From NCBI GenBank assembly GCA_002410505.1, contig DHSO01000021.1:1-50900 (forward strand): a stretch of 50,900 nucleotides of DNA. Reading direction: 5' to 3'. The DNA comes from Cloacimonetes bacterium UBA5284 (GTDB lineage Bacteria > Cloacimonadota > Cloacimonadia > Cloacimonadales > Cloacimonadaceae). Below, piece by piece: positions 8,266 to 17,196 of the stretch. Numbering within the stretch: the first letter of the stretch is position 1; each line of letters opens with the position of its first letter. The notes beneath the pieces were generated by a model. That model was given only the letters and a program-made list of their open reading frames with translations. It was not told the DNA's origin and searched no databases. The position numbers were made by a program, and so were the translations under genes.

Positions 8266-9408
8266 ATGGAAGCATTCGCTTTCCACAATCCCACGCAGAT
8301 TCTTTTTGGCAACGCTCGTATAGAGGAATTGGGTGGCATCCTGAAGAACGATGGCATCAGGAAATGTCATCTGATAGCCGGAGGCGGTTCCTTGCGCGAG
8401 AATGGCGCTTACGAGCGGATTCAGACAAGCTTGAAGGCGGCCGGCATAGAACTGACGGAAACCTGGGGAGTGCAAGCTAACCCCACTTTGGACAAAGTAA
8501 AGGAGATCGTGGAGCAGCTGCAAAACAGCGGCTCTGAGGCGATCATCGCGGCCGGGGGAAGCTCTGTAATCGACACTGCCAAAGCGGCGGCGGCGGGATG
8601 TTTTTTAAAAGATCCTTGGAACGCCTTTACCGAAAAGGAAAAGATCGAGAAAGCTCTGCCAATATATACGGTTTTGACCCTATCGGCAACGGGTAGCGAA
8701 ATGAACGGGAATGCCGTGATCACCAATACGCAAAGCCGGCAGAAATGGGGGATGTTTTCGCCTCTGTTGTATCCCAAATTGAGTATCATAGATCCCACCT
8801 TGCAAAGCACCCTGCCCTTTAAACAGACGGCCAATGGCGCTATGGATGCCATTGCCCACATCCTGGAATTTTATTTTGCGGATGAAAAAGCACTCAGCAC
8901 ACTGGCGATAGACGACGCTCTACTGCGTACTATTGTGGAAATGACCGACCGTTTGCACTACAATGCCCAAGACATCGTGGCACGGGGAAACCTTGCTTGG
9001 AGCGCCACCTTGGCCTTGAACGGTCTCAGCGGAGTGGGTATGAATGGTGGAGACTGGGGCTGCCATGGCATTGAACACGCTTTTAGCGCCTTGCATCCTG
9101 AGATCGCCCATGGCGAAGGTCTAGGGGTGATTTTCCCGGCTTGGATAGAGTATCTGAGCGAGAAAACCCCGTCTCAATTCCTGCGCTGGGCAAGATGTGT
9201 GTGGAACGAAGATACGGTGGCTTTGGCGGTGCGCCGTTTCCGCAACAAGCTGCATGACTGGGGTTTGGCGGGCTCTTTGCGAGAACTGGGTATCAAGCAG
9301 AATGAGCTGAGCACTCTTTTGGATATGATCATGATTCAGCCAACCATTGGCGGAGTATTCAAGCTGAACAAAGAGGAAGTCCGCTCGCTGTTGATGCTTG
9401 CTTTTTAA
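8266..9408 (+). CDS. Iron-containing (group III) alcohol dehydrogenase, BdhA/YqhD type
   Basis: Cytosolic NAD(P)H-dependent reduction of aldehydes to alcohols. The 380-aa length is normal. The nucleotide-binding motif GGSSVIDTAKA is at residues 98-107. The metal ligands follow the family pattern: D194 and H198 in GAMDAIAHILE, H267 (with H271) in GCHGIEHAFSALH, and a further His in IAHGEGLG near 282. The segment between the last two His has one residue more than I remember from YqhD. The overall pattern is closer to clostridial butanol dehydrogenases (BdhA) than to FucO. The ATG follows AAGGAG at 8 nt. It converges on the TPR-kinase gene with only 31 bp between stops. In a fermenter it would serve to reoxidise NAD(P)H or detoxify aldehydes; the substrate cannot be inferred. 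Confidence 0.9.
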   Translation: MEAFAFHNPTQILFGNARIEELGGILKNDGIRKCHLIAGGGSLRENGAYERIQTSLKAAGIELTETWGVQANPTLDKVKEIVEQLQNSGSEAIIAAGGSSVIDTAKAAAAGCFLKDPWNAFTEKEKIEKALPIYTVLTLSATGSEMNGNAVITNTQSRQKWGMFSPLLYPKLSIIDPTLQSTLPFKQTANGAMDAIAHILEFYFADEKALSTLAIDDALLRTIVEMTDRLHYNAQDIVARGNLAWSATLALNGLSGVGMNGGDWGCHGIEHAFSALHPEIAHGEGLGVIFPAWIEYLSEKTPSQFLRWARCVWNEDTVALAVRRFRNKLHDWGLAGSLRELGIKQNELSTLLDMIMIQPTIGGVFKLNKEEVRSLLMLAF

Positions 9409-9439
9409 GTAACAGCGGGTGGCAGAAGGTGATCACCCC

Positions 9440-11392
9440 TTATTGTGCCAGAACATCTTCGCATTTGTAGATTACTTTGAAGCAGGTGCCTTTGCCGGGT
9501 TCACTCTCTATTTCCAATTTGCCTTTGGTGTGCATTACAGCCTCCAGCACAAAGACCAGACCGATACCAAAGCCCTTTTCCTGTTGCGTGCCCATGCGGC
9601 TGTAAGCTTTGCCCGCCAGGATCTCGTCAATCTGCTCCCTGCTCATACCCATTCCTTGATCACATATAGCAATGCTTAGTAGATTATCATTTTTGTGAAG
9701 ATACAGATTGATCTCGCTGTCCGGATTGGAAAACTTGATGGCATTTGCCATCAGATTGCGTATGATGAGAGAGAGGCGATTGCGTCCCATACACACCGGG
9801 ATCGGATCGGTGTCGCTATGCAAAACAATCTTAATTCCTTTTGGTTTGGCAGAGGCCCTTGCCAATTCCAGTCCCTGACGGAAAGTTTCGTTCAATTCAA
9901 AGACTTCAGCTTCTTCTTCGATGCCGGATTTGTATCTGTTTGCCAAATGCAGTAGTTCATTAATCAGCGCGTCTGTGGCGCTAGCGGATTCAAAGAGGCT
10001 TTCGATGATTTCCTGTCTACCTGTGGCATTGCATTCTTGCCGGATCAATTTTGCCGCTTCGGCAATGGAGGCCACGGGGCCTCGAACGTCGTGGGCGATG
10101 ATGGACACAATGCGGTTCATCAGCAGATTTGTGGCGGTTAGCAGATTGTTTTTTGTCTCCAGCTCACGCGTGCTTTTTGTGATGACTCTATTGCTGTGTT
10201 CCAGCTCCGCGTTCTGTTTGTGGGCTTTCTTCAGTTGATCTTCCAGTCGGTGTTGCAGATGCTGTGCTTCTGCCTGAGCGATGGCCAGCAGGGAGTTTTT
10301 TTCGTTGATTTCCCGCTTCAATTCCAGTTCCAAGCTTTGCGCCAGATAGGCTTGGGCAAAATCTCTTTTGCCATGCCATCCGTCTTTCATCCTAGAGTAG
10401 GCGATCTTTTCTGTGCGTATATCTCCGATTTCGTGGGCGATCTTCTGAGCCTTTTCCGCGCATGCGATGGCTTTGTCGTAATCCTCTGTATCCAGATAGA
10501 TGATCGCGATGTTACTCAAAGTGGTTGCCATCATCCCGTTATCCTGATACTGTTCAGCTAACCGCAAGGAGCGCAGATAGATGCTTTCGGCTTTTGCGTA
10601 ATCTTCTCTCATATAGGCGATGGCGGCGAGGTTGTTCAATACCATGGAGTGCATAGGCTCCGGCATGTATTTTTCATAGAGTTCCAAGGCGATGGTACCA
10701 AAGGATTCTGCGTTGTCCAGATCTCTTGTGTCCGAGTTTGCCGCGCACAGATTGTTATAGACCATCGCCAGGCGACTGTTGTTGTGGGTTTTCTGCTACA
10801 GTCCCAGCGCTTTATTATAGTAGTTTTTGGCTTTATCAAAGTTCTTGTTCACTCTGTGAATATTTCCCAGATTGTTATAGATATCTGCTGCGGCGAGGGG
10901 ATTGGAATCGCCATGGAGGTGTTTTAACGCGGAGAAGTAAGCCTCTGTGGCTTTTGGGGTTTTTAATACCTGAGCGTAGGTAGAGCCAAGATTGGTGAGA
11001 TACAGCACTCTGTCTTGGACGCTGATTTCCCCGTTCAAAAGCTGCTCCCAGATTTCGATGGATTCAAAATAGCGACCCGCAAGCTTGTGGACCATGGCAA
11101 TGGAATTTTGCAAACGCCGTTCCCAATCGTGCTGCTGGTACCGGTTTACCCGCTTCAATTGATCCTGAAACGCGTTCATGGCGGCGGGGAGATTTCCGTT
11201 TATAGCCAATTGTCGAGCGCTTTCCATCTGCATTTCCAGATAAAGCGGATCGGTGTCATCAAACTCGTGCTTTGCTGCCAGATCGTTGAATTCGGCAATA
11301 ATCCGATTAATCTCTTGATGACTCAATTCGTTCCTGTGCTCGAGCAGATGTTTAAAAGAAGATAACTGTAGTTCAGGAATTTCAGGTGCCAT
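9440..11392 (-). pseudogene. TPR-repeat sensor histidine kinase with an in-frame amber codon
   Basis: The reverse strand encodes one 650-codon protein in a single frame, interrupted only by TAG at 10798-10796. The N-terminal half (about codons 40-330) is made of tetratricopeptide repeats (for example IYNNLGNIHRVNKNFDKAKN, NIAIIYLDTEDYDKAIACAE), then a coiled coil, then a histidine kinase: H-box AHDVRGP (His near codon 434), N-box NLMANAIKFSN, G-boxes DQGMGMS and GFGIGLVF. There is no transmembrane segment, so it would be a cytosolic kinase sensing through the TPRs. The stop falls in ALGL-TAG-QKTHNN within a TPR, where the repeat consensus expects an aromatic residue (Tyr TAC/TAT to TAG is one base). 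The start at 11392 has AAAGGAG 9 nt upstream. The 3' part has an internal start (10765) but no evident ribosome site. It is either a recent nonsense mutation or an assembly error. No response regulator is adjacent. Confidence 0.9.
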
Positions 11393-11647
11393 TGGCTGAA
11401 TCTCCTTTGATAATCAGGTTAGGAGGCTTAAGTGCTTGAAAGTGCTTTAAATGTCAAGGGAAATATTCACCCAAAAAAGAAAGTACCGTGCAAACTTGTG
11501 CAAAAAAGCACAGGGATTCATGGCTCTCAATGCAAGTCAAATAGCGGTTTACAGACTATAATGCTTGGGATCGGCCGGTTTTCCCAAGCGAGTGGCGATA
11601 CGACTACGATTTGTAGGAACGTCATCTTGACCTTCATTTGTTTTGTG

Positions 11648-11959
11648 CTACAAGATGTCGCAGCTACGAGCATAGCTCAAAAGAGCTCTTCCGTTTTGCT
11701 TGCCATCAATCACGGTTTGGCTGATGTAGCTGCTGTCCGCAGTTGTCAGCTCCAGACTTCCGATAGTGAGCTTTCTGCCGATGATTCGGAGGTTCTCGTA
11801 ATAGGTACCGGGGTGGATGAGAATGGTATCCATCTCTACTGCAGCATGAACCGCGCTTTGTACAGAGGAATATGCCTGCGATCCATCCAATGCCACATGC
11901 AGAATCGCAGCACCAAGAGTGAGCGGCAAAAGGAGGAATATGACCAATATGGTTTTCAT
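11648..11959 (-). pseudogene. Truncated secreted beta-helix (pectin-lyase-like) protein, N-terminal 103 aa
   Basis: The start has an AGGA site and the product begins with a signal peptide (MKTILVIFLLLPLTLGA). It is followed by a typical N-terminal cap of a right-handed parallel beta-helix protein: YSSVQSAVHAAVEMDTILIH, then PGTYYENLRIIGRKLTI, then TVIDGKQNG. Proteins of this kind are several hundred to over a thousand residues and carry a C-terminal sorting domain; here the frame ends 31 codons after the helix begins, and no continuation is visible in 11393-11647 in any frame. I read it as a 3'-deleted surface-protein gene. The flanking 11393-11647 and 11960-12168 show nothing else that I can support. 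Confidence 0.6.
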
Positions 11960-12168
11960 GTAGTCCTAAAGCTGGCAATACTTGATCCAAAAAAGATAGG
12001 AAGCGGAATCCAGCTTCTTCTCTTCGGATTTTTTCTCTCTCTCATTACTCATTCGCGGGCTTCACATAGTCCGGATGCTCTGCATAGAGTGGCTATTCTC
12101 CCGGCTCCTTTGGCGAGATTTCTCCCCGTCTTTCTTCTGTGGCCAGCCAAGCGTTTATGTTCCGGGGC

Positions 12169-12192
12169 AAAAAAAGCCCGCGCGAGGCGGGC
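12169..12192 (-). terminator. Rho-independent terminator of the M3 peptidase gene
   Basis: On the minus strand the sequence reads GCCCGC, a 5-nt loop (CTCGC), GCGGGC, then seven T. It lies 25 bp beyond the stop of the peptidase gene. Confidence 0.9.
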
Positions 12193-12217
12193 CGTTATGC
12201 AGATTATTGCTTTATAT

Positions 12218-14299
12218 CTAGATCAGTCCATCGCGTTTCAGCAATGCTTCGGGATCCAGTGGGCGTCCCCGGAAAGCTTCAAAAAGCTCTTGCGGATGGA
12301 AGGAGTTACCTCTGGACAGGATGTATTTGCGGAAATTCTGCGCGGTTTCTTGGTCAAATATGCCTTTTTCTTCAAACAGACTCCAGGCATCTGCTTCCAG
12401 AGCTTCTGCCCATTTGTATGAATAGTATCCCGCGGCATAACCGCCGGCAAATATATGGGCAAAGGAGCAGCTGAAGTTTGTCCCTTCCACCTTGGGCAGC
12501 AGGGTGAAGCGTTTGGTGGCATCTTGTTCAAACTTATCCACGTCATCGATGCTCTGCGGATCTGCCAGGTGCCAATCGAAATCGACATTAGCATAGCGCA
12601 ATTGTGTAACATTGGCGGTTCCGGCATTGAAGTTTTTGGCAGCGATCACTTTGTCCAGCAGTTCTTTGGGCAGTGCTTCCCCGGTTTCATAGTGTCGGGC
12701 AAAGAGGTTCAGCGCTTCTTTTTCCAGCAGCCAGTTTTCCATGATCTGGCTGGGCAATTCCACAAAATCCCAGAGCACGGATGTACCGGAAAGACCACGA
12801 TAGTATCCGTCTGCCAAAAGCGAATGCAGGGCATGGCCAAATTCGTGGAAAATGGTGCGAGCTTCGTCCAGGCGCAGCAGCGATGGACTCTTGTCTGTGG
12901 AGGGCGTAAGGCTTCCCACGATCATAACTTGCGGGCGGCGCATGCCGTCGTGATGTAATCCCTGTCCTTGCAAGCTGCTCTTCCAGGCACCGCCGCGTTT
13001 GGTGTCGCGGGGGAAGAGGTCGATATAGAGCAAACCCAGATAGCTGCCATCGGCATCATGAGCTTCCCAGGTGGTCACATCCTCGTGATACACAGGAACA
13101 TCGTGCACCTGTTTCATGGTGATGCCGTAGATCTTGTTTGCCACGGTGAAAAGGCCGTCGATCACGTTTTCCACTTTGAACCAGGGACGCAGTTCTTCGG
13201 GATCGTAGGCAAAGAGTTTTTCTTTGAGTTTATTGCTGTAATAAGCCCAATCCCAACCCATCAAGGTGTCGATGCCATCCAGCTCTTTTGCCAGTTTGGC
13301 CACTTCTTCGCGTTCCTTCAGAGCGGCGGGATATGCCACTTCATACACTTTGTCCAAAAAGCTTCTGGCTGTGTCTACGCTTGCCGCCATACGGTCTTCC
13401 AACACATATTCGGCATGGTTTTCGTAGCCCAGGAGCTTGGCGCGTTCTTTGCGCAAGATCAGTGTGCGTTTGATAAGTTCCTGATTGTCAAATTCATCTT
13501 TGAAGGCACGGGAACTGTAGGCGGTAGAGATTTTGCGGCGGATCTCGCGGTTTTTGCAATAGGTGAGCAGAGGGTTTACGCTGGAGGGTTGCAGCGTGAA
13601 GAGCCAGCCGCTTTCTTTGCCCTTTCTGCGAGCGGTAAATTCCGCAGCATCCATTACACCTTGAGGCAGACCATCCAGTTCGGCGGCATCGGTGATGTGC
13701 AGCTCAAAACTGTTGGTAGCGTTTAAAACATTATCGCTGAATTTGGGAGAGAGCTGTGAAAGCTCCATGGCGATCTCGGTGAAGCGTTTTTTATCGGCGT
13801 CTTTCAGCAGCGCACCGCCCCGGATGAAACTTTTGTAGCTGCGTTCGATGAGGCGATAGCGTTCGGCCTTTCGCAGGCTGTCTTTGTCGCTGAGGTCTTT
13901 TGGCATAGTCGGTTTTGGCTTTCCGGCTACTTCTTTATCATAAACGGCTTTTACGCGTTCAAAAATCTTGGGATCAGTGGCTATCGAAGAACTGAATTCT
14001 GCCAGCATGGGGCTGATCTTCTGCGCCAGGGCTTTGAACTCGGCATCCGAATGTGCGCCCAAGAGGTTGAAATACACCGTTGAAGCGTAATCCAGCTCCA
14101 CCGAGCCATTATCCATGGCCAGGATTGTGTTCTCGAAAGTGGGAGCTTCCGGATTGTTTTTTAAAGCTTCGATCTCAGCTTTGGCGATCTTTAGACCTTC
14201 TTCGAAGGCGGGCATGAAGTGTTCGAGTTTGATTTCATCGAAAGGGATAGCCTTCAGACGATGAGTGTTCTCTTTTCGTAGTAAGGGGTTATCTTGCAT
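12218..14299 (-). CDS. M3 family metallopeptidase (oligopeptidase A / peptidyl-dipeptidase Dcp)
   Basis: Cytoplasmic zinc peptidase that degrades short peptides. The zinc site HEFGH is at about residues 485-489 and is followed by the family block SGTSVLWDFVELPSQIMENW, which carries the third zinc ligand in its downstream Glu. Full length (693 aa) compared with about 680 for PrlC/Dcp; no signal peptide. I choose ATG 14299, which has AAAGGAG 5 nt upstream, over the GTG at 14305 that overlaps the ribosome site. PrlC and Dcp cannot be told apart confidently from the motifs alone. It stands alone with its own terminator. In an amino-acid-fermenting organism it would complete breakdown of imported peptides. 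Confidence 0.93.
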   Translation of the reverse strand: MQDNPLLRKENTHRLKAIPFDEIKLEHFMPAFEEGLKIAKAEIEALKNNPEAPTFENTILAMDNGSVELDYASTVYFNLLGAHSDAEFKALAQKISPMLAEFSSSIATDPKIFERVKAVYDKEVAGKPKPTMPKDLSDKDSLRKAERYRLIERSYKSFIRGGALLKDADKKRFTEIAMELSQLSPKFSDNVLNATNSFELHITDAAELDGLPQGVMDAAEFTARRKGKESGWLFTLQPSSVNPLLTYCKNREIRRKISTAYSSRAFKDEFDNQELIKRTLILRKERAKLLGYENHAEYVLEDRMAASVDTARSFLDKVYEVAYPAALKEREEVAKLAKELDGIDTLMGWDWAYYSNKLKEKLFAYDPEELRPWFKVENVIDGLFTVANKIYGITMKQVHDVPVYHEDVTTWEAHDADGSYLGLLYIDLFPRDTKRGGAWKSSLQGQGLHHDGMRRPQVMIVGSLTPSTDKSPSLLRLDEARTIFHEFGHALHSLLADGYYRGLSGTSVLWDFVELPSQIMENWLLEKEALNLFARHYETGEALPKELLDKVIAAKNFNAGTANVTQLRYANVDFDWHLADPQSIDDVDKFEQDATKRFTLLPKVEGTNFSCSFAHIFAGGYAAGYYSYKWAEALEADAWSLFEEKGIFDQETAQNFRKYILSRGNSFHPQELFEAFRGRPLDPEALLKRDGLI

Positions 14300-14787
14300 T
14301 TCCACTCCTTTATGGATTAATTATAATACTAAATTCAAGTATCTCAGAAGGCAGGATTTAGTCAATCTATTTCGGAAGAATGCTTATTCCGGTTTGGCTG
14401 GTGGCAGATTCCCGGGGTTTTTGCGATAAAGCCAGCACTATGGTTTCCGGTATGGTGATGCTAATCTTTAGGCTGACCGGCAGAAGGCTTCTTGCAATGC
14501 CGGCTCCATGATTACCTGGTGATATCTTAAACCCGCATGAGCCCGGCTCAGGAAGTCTTTTAGGGGCCGGGAGGATGCTCCGTAGAAATCATCAAGCTTT
14601 GCGATTTGCGGGCTTACCATATAGCTCAAATCAGGCGCTTCAGCTGGGTGACGTTAAAGTCTCGTGTGTTTGGGATTTATCCCGTCCACCATAAAAGATT
14701 GCTAAGATTTCTCTTTACTTGCAAGGCGGCTTCATAAAAATGGCACCATATGAGATTTCTAAAATATATGAATGAGGATAGAAGAAA
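14300..14787. other. Intergenic region (488 bp) with a possible short reverse ORF
   Basis: Divergent spacer between the M3 peptidase and the decarboxylase operon, expected to hold promoters for both. The reverse strand at 14620-14468 encodes 50 residues from an ATG (MVSPQIAKLDDFYGASSRPL onward, ending EAFCRSA), with protein-like composition; the frame stays open a further 12 codons upstream. No ribosome site precedes the ATG, so this may be a gene remnant rather than a gene. A TAAAAT at 14760-14765 could be a -10 element for the operon, but I see no matching -35. Confidence 0.4.
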
Positions 14788-16338
14788 ATGGAGACACTAA
14801 AGCCCCTCGACAAATTGAGGTTACGCAAGCAGAAGGCTAGGCTCGGTGGCGGAGAAAAACGCATATCCGAACAGCATGAAAAGGGCAAGCTTACTGCCCG
14901 GGAACGCATTGAGCTTCTGGTTGATCCTGATAGCTTTGAAGAATTTGACCTCTTCATGAGGCATCAATGCACAAACTTCGGCATGGAAAATACCGTATTC
15001 GACACAGACGGAGTGGTTACCGGCAGCGCTACGATCAGTGGTCGCGTAGTCTATATCTTCGCGCAGGATTTCACTGTCTTTGGCGGCTCACTGTCCAAAA
15101 CATACGCCGAAAAGATCTGTAAGGTCATGGATATGGCTCTCAAAAACGGATGTCCCTTGATCGGGCTGAACGATTCCGGTGGTGCTCGCATCCAGGAAGG
15201 CGTGGACGCCCTGGCGGGTTATGCCGAGATCTTTTGGCGCAATGTGATGGCGAGCGGCGTGATTCCGCAGATCTCTGCCATCTTGGGTCCATGTGCCGGT
15301 GGAGCCGTGTATTCTCCTGCCATCACAGACTTTGTGGTGATGGAGAAGAACAACAGCTATATGTTTGTAACCGGTCCCAAGGTGGTAAAGACCGTGCTCA
15401 ACGAAACGGTGAGTATCGAAGATCTGGGCGGCGCGAAAATCCATTCCAGCAAAAGCGGAGTGGCACATTTTATGACCAATAGCGAAGAGGAAACTCTGAT
15501 GCTGATAAAAAAACTGCTGTCATATCTACCGGCAAACAACATGGAAGACCCACCGGTGTTTCCCAGCCCGGATCCCCTCACCAGAGCTTGCCCGGAACTG
15601 AATGATGTGATCCCCGAGAACCCCAATAAACCTTACGACATTTTGGATGTAATTTACCCCATAATGGATGATGGTGAATTCTTGCAAGTGATGGGCAATT
15701 TTGCCCAGAACATCGTGGTCGGATATGGCCGTCTGAACGGTCACAGCGTGGGTGTGGTGGCAAATCAGCCCAAGATTTTGGCAGGAGTGCTGGATATCGA
15801 TGCCTCTGTAAAAGCTGCCAGATTCGTTCGCTTTTGCGATGCTTTCAATATCCCCTTGCTGGTCTTTGAAGATGTCCCCGGCTTTTTGCCCGGCACTTCG
15901 CAGGAACACAACGGCATCATTCGCAACGGCGCCAAGCTGCTCTATTCTTTTGCCGAGGCCACTGTGCCAAAGATCACCGTGATCATTCGCAAAGCCTATG
16001 GCGGAGCTTACTGCGTGATGAACAGCCGCCACATGCGTGCTGATCTGGTTTATGCCTGGCCCAGTGCCGAGATTGCCGTGATGGGTGCCAAAGGCGCGGT
16101 AGAGGTGATTTTCCGCAAAGAAGCCAAAGAAAGTGATAATCCGAAGCAGGTGCTCAAAGATCGCGAAACCGAATATCGCGAAGCATTCGCCAATCCATAT
16201 CGTGCCGCTGAACGCGGTTATGTGGACGATATTATCGAACCCGCACAGACCCGTTTCCGCTTGATCCGCGCGCTGGAAATGCTAGCCAACAAAAAAGACA
16301 GCATTCCGCCCCGGAAACACGGAAACATCCCCCTGTAG
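14788..16338 (+). CDS. mmdA: Methylmalonyl-CoA decarboxylase alpha subunit (carboxyltransferase)
   Basis: Transfers the carboxyl group from (S)-methylmalonyl-CoA to biotin on the carrier subunit. At 516 aa it has the normal length of MmdA/PccB carboxyltransferases. The family blocks are visible: LTARERIELLVDPDSFEE near the N-terminus, the first oxyanion-hole segment DSGGARIQEGVDAL, CAGGAVYSPAITDF, and the second-half segments VPGFLPGTSQEHNGIIRNGA and RKAYGGAYCVM. The following genes (gamma-like, biotin carrier, beta sodium pump) make a decarboxylase more likely than a plain propionyl-CoA carboxylase, which would need a biotin carboxylase gene; none is present. Glutaconyl-CoA decarboxylase is less likely because its alpha subunit is longer. 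The ribosome site GAGGA lies 9 nt before ATG. First gene of the operon. Confidence 0.9.
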   Translation: METLKPLDKLRLRKQKARLGGGEKRISEQHEKGKLTARERIELLVDPDSFEEFDLFMRHQCTNFGMENTVFDTDGVVTGSATISGRVVYIFAQDFTVFGGSLSKTYAEKICKVMDMALKNGCPLIGLNDSGGARIQEGVDALAGYAEIFWRNVMASGVIPQISAILGPCAGGAVYSPAITDFVVMEKNNSYMFVTGPKVVKTVLNETVSIEDLGGAKIHSSKSGVAHFMTNSEEETLMLIKKLLSYLPANNMEDPPVFPSPDPLTRACPELNDVIPENPNKPYDILDVIYPIMDDGEFLQVMGNFAQNIVVGYGRLNGHSVGVVANQPKILAGVLDIDASVKAARFVRFCDAFNIPLLVFEDVPGFLPGTSQEHNGIIRNGAKLLYSFAEATVPKITVIIRKAYGGAYCVMNSRHMRADLVYAWPSAEIAVMGAKGAVEVIFRKEAKESDNPKQVLKDRETEYREAFANPYRAAERGYVDDIIEPAQTRFRLIRALEMLANKKDSIPPRKHGNIPL

Positions 16339-16344
16339 GCAGAA

Positions 16345-17196
16345 ATGATGATCAGAAATGCAATTATAACCTTGATCCTGCTGATGCCCCTGATGATCTT
16401 TGCCCAAGGTCAACCAGCCCCCGGCACTCAGGCAGAGGCAGATTCCCTGCTTTTGGCAAGAGAACAGGAAATCCAGTCTGAATACGGCTTTCGGGATAGC
16501 AACACCCTGACGGATGTGGCAAAGAAACTTGAGATCGAAGACCTGAGTAGTTGGAAAATGGCTCTGGGCTTGGAGCCGGATAACAAAGTGCTGGACAACA
16601 TGACTCTGCGCAAGCTTGCCATCACCCCGTATCGCGCCCTGTTGGCTCAACAAACGGTATTGTATGCTTACAACGAGATGAGCACGATCTCTGAAATAGC
16701 ATTTAAGTTCTCTATCCCAGTTAAGAAATTTAAAGCCTTGCTGGGAAACCACGATCCCCTGGATACCAGCTGGGATAACACGTCTCTTCAAGCCTTGGGA
16801 ATCTCGCTGGATACCGTGCAAGCCGTGAAACAGGAATTTGAAGAGGATATCCTATCCTATGGCGGATCTGTGCTGATCGTTGGAGTACTTGTAGTATTCC
16901 TGGCTCTGATCCTCACCAGCATCGTAATCAGCCAACTTGTACATCTGAACCGCAAGAGCAGTAAGGAAAGCATCATAAAAGTAAGTAGCTCCGGTCAGGT
17001 GAAAAGTGCGCCTAAAAACATCAGCAGCAATGTTATCGTAGCCGCAGTAACCGCTCTGCATATGCATAAAATGGACATCGAAGAACGCCGGAGAATGGTG
17101 CTCACATTCCGCCGCACTCCCACCAATCAGTGGCGGGCAAGCGCGGTTCTCAGCATGCCAAACCGCGAAATGACTTCTGTAAGGAGATCCCAATGA
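16345..17196 (+). CDS. OadG/MmdD-like membrane subunit with an extra periplasmic repeat domain, 283 aa
   Basis: Position (between mmdA and the biotin carrier) and C-terminal half mark this as the small gamma/delta-type subunit that assembles sodium-pump decarboxylases: a single membrane helix at about 174-198 (VLIVGVLVVFLALILTSIVI) followed by a cytoplasmic tail with VIVAAVTALHMH and a basic end. Normal OadG/MmdD proteins are only about 80-120 aa. Here there is in addition a signal-peptide-like N-terminus (1-20, ending MIFAQ) and two helical repeats of about 50 residues (NTLTDVAKKLEIEDLSSWKM near 53-72; STISEIAFKFSIPVKKFKAL near 113-132), each with a later Leu-Gly segment. These resemble the short repeats that sit beside membrane domains in some anaerobes. 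They would lie in the periplasm. The stop overlaps the next start (ATGA). Confidence 0.75.
   Translation: MMIRNAIITLILLMPLMIFAQGQPAPGTQAEADSLLLAREQEIQSEYGFRDSNTLTDVAKKLEIEDLSSWKMALGLEPDNKVLDNMTLRKLAITPYRALLAQQTVLYAYNEMSTISEIAFKFSIPVKKFKALLGNHDPLDTSWDNTSLQALGISLDTVQAVKQEFEEDILSYGGSVLIVGVLVVFLALILTSIVISQLVHLNRKSSKESIIKVSSSGQVKSAPKNISSNVIVAAVTALHMHKMDIEERRRMVLTFRRTPTNQWRASAVLSMPNREMTSVRRSQ

Noticed and set aside
9429..9438. GGTGATCACC palindrome between the convergent alcohol dehydrogenase and kinase genes
   Set aside because: 5-bp arms with no loop and no T run; too weak to call a terminator or operator.
10796..10798. Pyrrolysine or selenocysteine-type readthrough at the amber codon
   Set aside because: TAG could only code pyrrolysine; histidine kinases are not known to contain it and no pyl genes are in the window.
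11432..12421. 329-codon forward open frame
   Set aside because: Low-complexity composition, no ribosome site, and it runs across a minus-strand terminator and into the 3' end of the M3 peptidase gene. It is a shadow frame.
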